Below are positions 56,371 through 64,000 of a DNA stretch of 64,000 bases, one piece after another. Numbering within the stretch: position 1 is the first letter of the stretch; each line of letters starts with the position of its first letter. Position numbers and translations under genes: made by a program. The notes beneath the pieces were generated by a model, which had not been told where the DNA came from, ran no database searches, and saw nothing but the letters and a program-made list of their open reading frames with translations. The stretch comes from Gari tellinella (lineage: Eukaryota > Mollusca > Bivalvia > Cardiida > Psammobiidae), in the NCBI GenBank assembly GCA_922989275.2, contig OV277864.1:19355550-19419549 (forward strand), in the 5' to 3' direction.

Positions 56371-57167
56371 TATCGCAATCGAACGTTTTCCGCTCGACCA
56401 ATATCTGTCGATTATCAAAAACATAGCGAAACTCATGCGAGGAACGGACACAATAAATATAGCGCTTGTTCAAGATAAAGATCAAAACGGGTTATGAACA
56501 TGTTTTTAAGTCTATCAATGCCCTTTATACTGGACATATTTGCATACTAAGTTGCGACTTAGCGACAGCTATTATAAACTGATTTGATCAAGATCAAACG
56601 AGGCGCCTCATATGCATCCATTGTATTTAATTGTGATTTATCCCCAAGAACTGTGAAGGAGACAACGTAGTTCTTTCTCATTACAAGTGTTTGTGCTAAA
56701 CTAAGTATATCAATTTCTAACAGTGTGTTTACAGTTTTAAAGTTTCGTCATCTGAGCCATAATATTTCATTGGTTTAGCTAAATTTTAATTCAACTGAAA
56801 TGTTAAAAATAGCGTCTCTGTTAAAACATGCACACAACATAACAATTGATTCTTCCAGACAAAAACAAAAAAGAACGCAAAATTCGAATAATATTAAGAT
56901 AAAGACGTCCGTTTAGTTAACTCATTGGACCCTGAAGTCTTTTATTTAGTCCATTTATGACCATTACGGTGTTTTTGCAATAGGTTGCAGATTAACAAAT
57001 TGTTCAAACTGTTACAAAAAGGCTCCTGAAAGAGCCCTATTATCTTGGTCGGCAATGTTTGCATATGGCATGTGTACTCTTTATGACATAATATGTACAC
57101 TGTTTGTAAAAAACACAAAACATGTCACTATGGAGCAATGCTTTAAAGCTGCCTACAACATATTAAC
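56371..57167. other. Intergenic DNA, nothing recognised
   Basis: No gene or repeat copy that I can support. Confidence 0.4.
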
Positions 57168-57341
57168 AAATAGTTTGGAGCCAGATCAGACGCCGGGTAA
57201 CCCGGCGTCTGATCTAGCTCAAAAGTATTTGCCACCAAGATAAACATGAATTATCGGAAGTATCCAAAAGTTGTTCGATTCTACGTTTAAGTGTTTTGCT
57301 TTTGCGTTTAAACGGGAAAGAAAAACGCATTTATCACTGTA
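57168..57341. repeat. TA-type MITE, 5'-truncated
   Basis: Hairpin (CAAATAGTTTGGAGCCAGAT ... GGCGTCTGATCTAGCTC) followed by the right half through GTTTAAACGGGAAAGA and ATCACTGTA. The left terminus is missing. Confidence 0.75.
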
Positions 57342-57429
57342 ATGAAAACGTTTTGCCTGCTGTCTGATCGTAGTACTAACGGTCAGTTTAGCTGATCTTG
57401 TCACTGATTTCGTTTATCAGTTATCGTAG

Positions 57430-57562
57430 AGTCTGCATTACGATCAGATGCCAATTGATTCCGTGTCTTATTAGGGTTCAAACTGTTTTCAAATACAATA
57501 GAGGACACGTTATTCTTTCCCGTTTAAGAGCAAACGAAACGCAAACGCATCGCAACAAATCT
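57430..57562. repeat. Half hairpin and TA-type MITE left end
   Basis: Degraded hairpin at about 57430-57493 (GATCAGATGCC ... TTCAAACTGTTTTC), then TACAATAGAGGACACGTTAT and TTCCCGTTTAAGAGCAAACG, a left MITE end without its partner. Confidence 0.5.
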
Positions 57563-58140
57563 TAATATTTACATTCAACCTGTAAAGTCCTTATGTAATC
57601 CTATTAAAAAATATGCAGTCATCTGCCGATGAACCTACATTTCGAATCTGGATTTAACCATTTCGGATTTCCCCCGTGCTATCCGTTGACTTCTTCAAAT
57701 AGACTACATCGGGCACTTAACACTAAGCTCCCATTGGTCGACGGTAATATGACACTAGCGGAGTGATACAGACCAATAGGTCGTTGCCATCGCGTTGCTA
57801 TGTGTGTAAATGGGTTAAGAAAACAACCGCGACCTGTAATTTTAGAATGTGCTTTGGCAATAGATATTCAAGTTGCACTGTTATTTGTTTGCATTGTAAG
57901 TCATTTCCATTCACAGAGAGAAAGTTTACTGGAAAAAATCCTGAATTTTTAATACAGTTACAGTACATGCAGTTGGGACTACTTTCTCACCATATTTAGA
58001 AACTGGAATGGCTATTACATCGACATTACATCTATCAAACCTCTTTGACCGGTATATGATAAATTCTTATACAGAAAAACAAATCTGGCCAATAAACACA
58101 TTAAATTGACAAGACAGAAAATATAAATATAAATATAAGG
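57563..58140. other. Intergenic DNA, nothing recognised
   Basis: No gene or repeat copy that I can support. Confidence 0.4.
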
Positions 58141-58295
58141 AATAAACAACATCTCTTTGCCGCTCATGACGGTATGACTACATTAGCTTCGGGGGGTAAT
58201 TTTATCGAAAACGCATTTCGGGCGTTTACGGAATTTACCCCCTGCGAAGCTAATGTAGTCATACCGTCATGAACGTCAAAAATATGTTGTTTATT
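58141..58295. repeat. 155-bp palindrome
   Basis: AATAAACAACAT at the left pairs with ATGTTGTTTATT at the right, and ATGACGGTATGACTACATTA pairs with its exact complement. The inner arms are GCTTCGGGGGGTAA/TTACCCCCTGCGAAGC. The loop is about 36 bases. It sits where a TA-type MITE has lost its left half. Confidence 0.85.
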
Positions 58296-58299
58296 CATA

Positions 58300-58481
58300 T
58301 AGTAAAATACAACATTTCGACAATTCTGACTACTTATGTTAATCTGAGTGCCAAACATTTTGGAGCCTGATCAGACGCCGGTTAGCCCAGTGTCAGATCT
58401 GGCTCCACACTGTTTGCAGTGGAAATAATAGTTTTAGCGTAAACGCGTTTATTTTGAAAGAATAAAATTCTCTACACTGTA
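58300..58481. repeat. TA-type MITE, left-truncated
   Basis: CAATTCTGACTACTTATG, hairpin GGAGCCTGATCAGACGCCGG ... CAGATCTGGCTCC, then TTTTAGCGTAAACGCGTTTA and CTACACTGTA. The left terminus is replaced by the palindrome just upstream. Confidence 0.75.
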
Positions 58482-59229
58482 CCAGTGACTCGGAAAAAGT
58501 TAAACTAGTAAGTTACGTAACATTTTCCTTGTCACTATGACGTCATAACCATTTTAATAATTCATTGACATAATATCAACTGTTCGCAAGGATATTGACG
58601 TTTTAAATGTTACGTTTACGATTATAAACTGTATATTCATGTCAAAGAGTTTGATTCTTTATCACAAGCCGTGTAATTGTATTCTGTTTGCGTTAAGTTG
58701 GGTTGAAACCGGAAATAAAAACGTTTTAAAGTCTGTTTTATCTAGAGAGACATTAAGTGTTATGAGACAACAGGCTAACCAATTTTACAAAATCAGTACT
58801 ATACAATTGGCGAAAAAGGCAGACCGAGTAGCATGAGGCTTGCAGTTAAGAGTAGCAAGTCGTGTGAAGGTACGAGTATCGAGTTATATGTACGAGTAGC
58901 TAATCGTTAGTAGGTATGAGCCATTGAGAGTAGCGACATGACCATGTGCGATTTGTTAGTAGTAGAAGGTCACGATAAGCAATAAGCTCATATACATATA
59001 AATCAGCCGCGAGTAGTAGGTTGTGAAAGGGTGCAAGTAGCAGATTGAGAGTAGGTACAATGTGCTTATCATGCACTGTAAAGAGTATCAGTATACATGT
59101 AGCAGTATGAGTTTGTACATTTTTAGAATGTTGACTCTTTCAACACTAAGTAACTCCTGTTGGTAATTAGATTTCCCTGTGGCTATGACGGTTACGAAAA
59201 CATAAATCAATGTACTTGGAATCCTGGGT
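58482..59229. other. Intergenic DNA with a degenerate GAGTAGCA-type repeat
   Basis: From about 58826 to 59113 the words GAGTAGCA, GAGTAGC, GAGAGTAG, GTAGTAGG and AAGTAGCAG recur irregularly on the plus strand, a decayed simple or minisatellite repeat. The rest is unremarkable. Confidence 0.5.
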
Positions 59230-59573
59230 ATTATAAGACAGTAAAACATATACCAAGTTGAAGTCTACTTTCAGTCCGAATGACCGCTCAGCCGACTGTA
59301 CATATACTACCCTGATCATCGAGCCATCTTGTCTACAATATTGAGCACTGCTAACATATGGCGCAATCAAATGCAGCAGCAGTACCGACTCAGACCCTTC
59401 ACAGCTACCCATTTTCACCCCTAGGTGGAGAAGAGCAATTCGCGGTACATGTTTTGCTCAAGAACATTCCTGTACATCATTGGAGATTCAGAAAAAATCC
59501 GCTAATCAGACCGCTGGTCCGGCGGGGGATCGAACACACGACCCCTGATAACCATTGGGCCACTACCGCCGGT
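59230..59573 (-). mobile_element. tRNA-headed SINE
   Basis: On the minus strand it begins CCGGCGGTAGTGGCCCAATG (A-box-like at 59552-59565) with the B-box-like TGTTCGATCCCCC (59524-59536). The body includes (plus strand) GCTCAAGAACATTCCTGTAC and ACCCATTTTCACCCCTAG. The tail carries CCGAATGACCGCTCAGCCGA. Matches at 39905-40385 and 56250-56370 establish it as a family. Confidence 0.75.
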
Positions 59574-60033
59574 TCAAAGTAGTTCTAGAGTTAAATAGAA
59601 CATAATATATAGTATGAATAAAAGTTAATCCTATCAAATAATGTTTGGAATAATTGGAAGCATTTCTGTTTCATGAATAAAAATATAATGCAGACCGTCC
59701 AATCTCTTTTATTGCGACCACTAAATTTGAATTAATTTGCGATATTTGCGGAAGGTAGTTGCTTAAAGTAAGATGAACGAGTAAAGCAGAGAGCTTCTAT
59801 TGGAGCTTTCGAACAAAATCTTTCTGTTTTACTTTCGTCTAGCTTAAAACTGTCACCTGTTTTAATCCATGTAATATTTAGAGGGAAATTCCGGTTTGGT
59901 AAAAGCTAGATGGACACAATCTAGAAAACCAATAATTAGTTCTAAATATATTTCGATATTTATTTTCATAACTTTGTATTTCAAAACAAGTTTTATTGTA
60001 CGCGCTCAACATCTATTGTAATCTTAGATCAGG
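59574..60033. other. Downstream flank and 3' untranslated region of the FAXC-like gene
   Basis: No other gene seen. It contains candidate poly(A) signals for the minus-strand gene. Confidence 0.4.
59992..59997 (-). promoter_or_regulatory. Candidate polyadenylation signal AATAAA
   Basis: AATAAA on the minus strand, 37 bases after the FAXC-like stop codon. A second one lies at 59959-59964. Confidence 0.35.
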
Positions 60034-60131
60034 CTAAGATGCCTTTGAACCAGATGCAAGACATTCATTCCAATCCGGCCAATATAGAGTTTTGATTCTG
60101 TCTAAGTAATCCATGATATTGGTCATATCAC
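60034..60131 (-). CDS. FAXC-like last coding exon
   Basis: The acceptor TTTATCATTTCAG precedes 60131. It encodes 31 residues after the split codon, including DYLDRIKTLYWPDWNEC, and stops with TAG at 60036-60034. Confidence 0.85.
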
Positions 60132-63100
60132 CTGAAATGATAAAAGCGATTTACAACACATTTTTATTTAGCATATAGTATTGCAAATTAGTTGAAAACT
60201 GAGGTTAACAACAAATCACAATAATGTGTATTTATACATCATACTGTATCTCTCTATTTCAACTTGTTTAATGGTCATAACACATCAAAACAATCTGTGT
60301 TCCCGACATTCGTATTTACATGCAAATGCCATTAGAAGAAACATCAGTATGTCTGCAATATAATGTTGAATTACATTTATAAACATATTGCCTGTAATAA
60401 TAACGTCATTCGTTATTTTCAAACTATATTGGATTAAAAGATCATTGTCTGAGCTGGGTGCCTGTCAGTCTTTATTTATCAATTGATTATTGATTGCTAC
60501 TGACCGTACCAAGGCGGGCTCCTATGTTCACTTAGCTTTATGTTTGTCTTGCGTGTTGTTTTCTATTAAGTGTGTAGATGTAGGAATGGTATTGCGTGTG
60601 TGTGTGTGTGCGGTTGTGTGTGTGTGTGTGTGTGTTTGTTATGGTATGGCTGTGTGCGTGTTCTGCTTTAGAGATGGGTGTATTGTTTGTGTTGCGTTTC
60701 CTGCTTGAGTCTTCTTTCGTATGTATTAGTTCTACAAAGCTAAGAATGACTGGAGATGTATGGTCACATAGTTTTAATCAAGATTGAACAATTTGGGGGT
60801 TACCTAGATTACACATATCTAAATAATCCATTCGACGATTCTACAGTCAATATCCTTTAATACCAACAGTTTATCTTAGTATCGTTACTCATACTTTCTG
60901 ATTTATTGATATTTTATTTACATATTGGCGTGTTTGGCAATTTGTTAAAGTATGAGTCTTAGAACATACACAGCAAAGAATCGGTTAGCAGTCATCCATT
61001 TTTAATGTGTTTTCATCAGTCAAACTTTGATTAATCAATCCGTTTAAACAAGCATTTTGTGGATACCGCTTATGATTTGATTTTTATAAAGCTGTTTGAA
61101 ATATTTATAGAAATATATAGATAAGATATTTGAATTACTGCTATGTCACTGATACATGCGTAAAATATAGCCATTAGCTATTGAAAATATGGAAACTTTA
61201 TTGCAATAACTTTTACACATTCACTGGACCTAATTGAAGAAACATAAGAGTTATTGAGCCAATTTACAAAAAAAATGACTTGACAGTCTGTTGGGCCATT
61301 GTGATTACATTGATTCTGATTAGGATCTAAAATGTGTGACATATTTGTTCTTTAATACTACCTTACAGCTTATTGATACAATAATTGGCAGTGTTTTGAA
61401 TGTGGACGGTATGATAACTGCTCAATAATATAAGCATAAATACAATTTGGCAGGTAAAACGATACGTTTATTCATGTTTGAAATGTTCTACTTTTTAAGA
61501 AGAAAAGAATGGTGATTTCAATAGATAATACTTACGAAGTAACAGCTGTCGTCCAGGACAGCCACTAGGTGTTTGCCATCGCACTTGTCCTAGAACTCCA
61601 AATACAGCACAATCTACTTCAGTTGGCCCATCAGTTCCCATGATAAATTTCTTGTTACCTAAACATAAAATGATAGTATCATATCTTTATGTTGTTTACA
61701 TATTGCGATATTTCACAGTAGAACTCGCATGTACTAAACAGGGTTCCAATATAAAGTCATTAACCATATGTTTGTGCGTCTTTTACATATAGTGAGCATG
61801 TGGAGAGTACAATTGCCCTAGGCAAAATAGTGTATTACTAGAAAGAAGAACTCTGAATAGGATCTACCTGGGTTTTCGTTTACAAAAATATATTTATAAC
61901 ATAACAGATGGCGTGAGCGTTGAATAACACCCGTTGTTTAAATGTCATATATAACTAGTTATATAACTATGCAAATGAGGTACGCCACGACGTCGTTTAC
62001 CTGTGACGTCATTAAATTGCGTTCTATACGTTCGATTTCAAATGTCTTCATTCCATCATGTAGATTCAATTTATAGATTTTTGGTGTAACTAATCAATAT
62101 AAGATCTACATGAAAGTGTTTATTAATACATATAACAACATAAACATTATGCTAGTGAACGGGATTAATTTGGAACAACTTTTTTCCTGTATAGATCTAC
62201 TTATATCGCGCTTAGCATTCTCTTGACCTCCAAGGCTGCGATAAATAACATTTCTAGGTTATGTTATAAAAAGAAATTAACATTCGTGTTAATACTTTAT
62301 TGGATTTATCAAACTCGTCGTTTTAGAAAACGATAAAAACTCGGCAAAGCCTCGTTGTTATCGTTTTCTAAAAGACTCGTTTAATAAATCCAATAAATTA
62401 TGAACACTCATGTAATATCCTATATATATTAAAACACCTTTAAAAGATTCTATGTATACTTTGTATATTTAGTAATCGGGATTGTCCATTACACGTAAAA
62501 GGAGATATTGGTTAATGGGTGAATTGTCGGAAGAGTTATGTACAAAACAATGTTATTGCTTGTGGAAAGCAAATCAAGACAGAACACGCTTGTAAGTACA
62601 CATTATGAACATAGTTTTATAATAAATATCCATACAAGTTGCTTTTGGAGAACATGCATTTTAAATAGTTACACATGTCTGAATGTAGATCTTTGTCCCT
62701 TTTAGTCTATCAAATAGGGTAAAGTAGCTATTTATGTTTTAGTCGTTGAATTTGTTTTATATTGTTAAAAAAGTGTAATATATTGTTTTTATAGTTATTT
62801 ATTACACTGACAGGTACATATGTCAACACTTGGAGTGAAATGTTCTTAAAACATTCAGAAACTTGTTGAATATTTTATGAATGACAATTGTCCAAAACCC
62901 ATTTCTTGTAAAACGCCTTATATTTAAATTGGCATTTTGTGTCTTGAATGGGTTAAGTTTCATACTAAGTACAAATGGTTTATTAGCTATGCAGACATTA
63001 GGTAAATTACCTACGTAATTGTAGAATAAATATAGTCACCAATACAAAACTTACACTTAGACTGTTAATCCCTCTCTAGCTTAATGAATATGAAACAATA

Positions 63101-64000
63101 TATTAAAGTACACAGCACCTATTGAACAAAAACTTGATCGTAAAAAATCATAAGATTTCAAAAACTTTATTTTCATCAAGCACGATTACTTAAAGCATGT
63201 TAAATAAAACAGAATACGCATTCAGACTAGGATACAAATCCGAAGATTTCGGAAAATTCCTAAGAAATGGCAGCCCTGCAACATCGACACGCTACGTAGC
63301 CCGATGGTCAATCTCGTCGGCTAACGTCTGCAGTAAACCATGCTCGAGCGTAGCTCGCTGTGATATATTACTTGACGAGATTGGCCGACCGCTATATGTA
63401 GCGAACCGATATTAACCGATAGACAATCCACAAAAGGGATGCATTGATTAAGATTGATGCTATGGTTTGTGTCAAAATAATCGTAGCGAGTCGCAGGGCT
63501 TAAATAAACATAAAATATTAGTTTTTGTTTAAATTTGCAAACATTTCTTTTCTTTTAAATACTGGGCATGTGTTGTGCATCCTTTCTTCAATATGCGAGG
63601 AAGGTTCAATATATGAAGGATTCGCTTATCATTAAAGGTGAAATAAAGAATAAATGAAACATTCAATCCAATCACTGTGTTACTTTGGTCGAAATTGTTA
63701 TTTGCAAGTTTTAGCATTCATCATACGCCGCATATACGACATTGATCAGGAAAATGCTGTTTGACACGCATATATGTAACAATACTGCGTTAATCAGATT
63801 AGCTGAACAATACATTTGGGAAATAAAGAAGCAGACGATACTTGTTTTACATTGTTTTCCAGGCGATGGACATAATTAGAACCCAATTATGTACTACCCA
63901 GTATTGCTGCTAATTGCTTCACATCAAATACCATCATCTCATGAACCTCCTCGGGCGAGTGTCGTCCGATTCCAACAGTGTATTCGAGGTTTGCCGCCGT
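60034..64000 (-). CDS. FAXC-like (failed axon connections) gene, 3' end, three exons
   Basis: Minus-strand host gene whose 5' part lies beyond the right edge. The exons are 63898-64000, 61536-61658 and 60034-60131; both introns are GT-AG and phase 1, and the joined frame stays open to the stop at 60034-60036. The visible 107 residues match the C-terminal part of failed-axon-connections / metaxin-like proteins (GST-C fold): GIGRHSPEEVHEMM in the first helix region, then KKFIMGTDGPTEVDCAVFG (family pattern K.FLFGD.PT..DC..FG), then a closing YLDRIKTLYWPDWNEC. Family members are membrane-associated or cytosolic GST-like proteins; the Drosophila founder acts in axon development. Molluscs carry several paralogues, so the exact orthologue is not assigned. 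The introns (1404 and 2239 bp) hold repeats and palindromes. Confidence 0.85.
60500..60731 (+). repeat. Dispersed repeat with TG-rich centre, copy 2 of 2
   Basis: Near-identical to 16537-16740, with an expanded TG run (about 60597-60639). It lies in the last FAXC-like intron, antisense to the gene. Confidence 0.8.
61536..61658 (-). CDS. FAXC-like middle exon
   Basis: The acceptor TTATGTTTAG precedes 61658 and the donor GTAAGTATT follows 61536. It encodes KKFIMGTDGPTEVDCAVFG then VLGQVRWQTPSGCPGRQLLL, the most conserved part of the GST-C-like domain. 123 bp; splits codons at both ends in phase 1. Confidence 0.88.
62286..62407. repeat. 122-bp palindrome
   Basis: GTGTTAATACTTTATTGGAT ... TCGTTTTAGAAAACGATAA pairs with TTATCGTTTTCTAAAAGACG-like sequence through CCAATAAATTATGAACAC. 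Central loop around TCGGCAAAGCC. Few mismatches. Confidence 0.85.
63269..63501. repeat. Imperfect foldback, 233 bp
   Basis: GGCAGCCCTGC...CGACACGCTACG at the left pairs with CGTAGCGAGTCGCAGGGCT at the right. Inner arms GGTCAATCTCGTCGGC/GACGAGATTGGCCGACC and GCTACGTAGC/GCTATATGTAGC also pair. Probably a MITE. Confidence 0.65.
63898..64000 (-). CDS. FAXC-like exon, cut by the right edge
   Basis: Open from the window edge in frame 0; encodes NLEYTVGIGRHSPEEVHEM then VFDVKQLAAIL plus one base, then the donor GTAGTAC. The GIGRHS.EEV motif is a hallmark of the family. Confidence 0.85.

Larger units (their letters stand above)
61659..63897 (-). other. FAXC-like intron with palindromes
   Basis: Contains the foldbacks at 62286-62407 and 63269-63501. 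Near 61969-62011 an octamer ATGCAAAT and a TGACGTCA lie 28 bases apart; a regulatory role is speculative. Confidence 0.5.

Overview
This window is animal DNA, most likely from a marine bivalve mollusc. It is AT-rich and intron-bearing, with very little coding sequence. It carries mollusc-type dispersed repeats (AGCTCACCTGG...CCAGGTGAGC elements with internal tandem monomers, tRNA-headed SINEs), many MITEs and foldback palindromes, and a non-LTR retrotransposon. The species cannot be fixed from the sequence alone.

Layout. Positions 1-2407 hold three tightly packed intronless genes that run off the left edge: a coiled-coil fibre protein with one globular head, a small membrane-hairpin protein, and a second fibre protein with two tandem heads. 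They read as the end of an endogenous DNA-virus-like element of the Polinton/Maverick (adintovirus) type. From 2.4 to 38 kb I see no intact gene. The stretch holds a 1.6-kb foldback element, a decayed gene relic at 8.7-9.7 kb (TGCDT-like motif), a ~182-bp tandem array (10.3-11.9 kb), a SINE, and many copies of two MITE families. One MITE family ends CAGTGGAGA with TA target duplications (Tc1/mariner-like, ~250 bp). The other is bounded by TTAA-CCCTTTCA...TGAAAGGG-TTAA (piggyBac-like, ~220-250 bp). Both contain the same ~65-bp palindromic hairpin. From 38 to 47 kb lie SINEs, a 302-bp tandem duplication and three mollusc tandem-monomer elements. From 47.1 to 49.6 kb, about 19 copies of a 15-bp motif (TTCCTTGATGTAACA) occur on both strands inside a ~30-bp inverted repeat. 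At 49.7-53.5 kb there is a Jockey/CR1-group LINE with an N-terminal 2A-like peptide, an endonuclease and a reverse transcriptase, broken by one frameshift. From 53.5 to 60 kb there are more MITEs, palindromes and SINEs.

The one host gene I can support is at the right edge on the minus strand. It is the 3' end of a failed-axon-connections (FAXC)-like gene with a GST-C/metaxin-like domain. Three exons (63898-64000, 61536-61658, 60034-60131) splice in consistent phase-1 frame to a stop codon, and its 5' part lies beyond the window.

The points most worth a second look are late-domain-like motifs (PTAP, LYPEL, and PPPTY in another frame) around the membrane protein of the virus-like block; the two-headed fibre; the 15-bp motif array; the palindrome shared by two unrelated MITE classes with paired changes in both arms; and the signal-like/2A leader of the LINE. 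No database search was possible, so all family names rest on recognised motifs.
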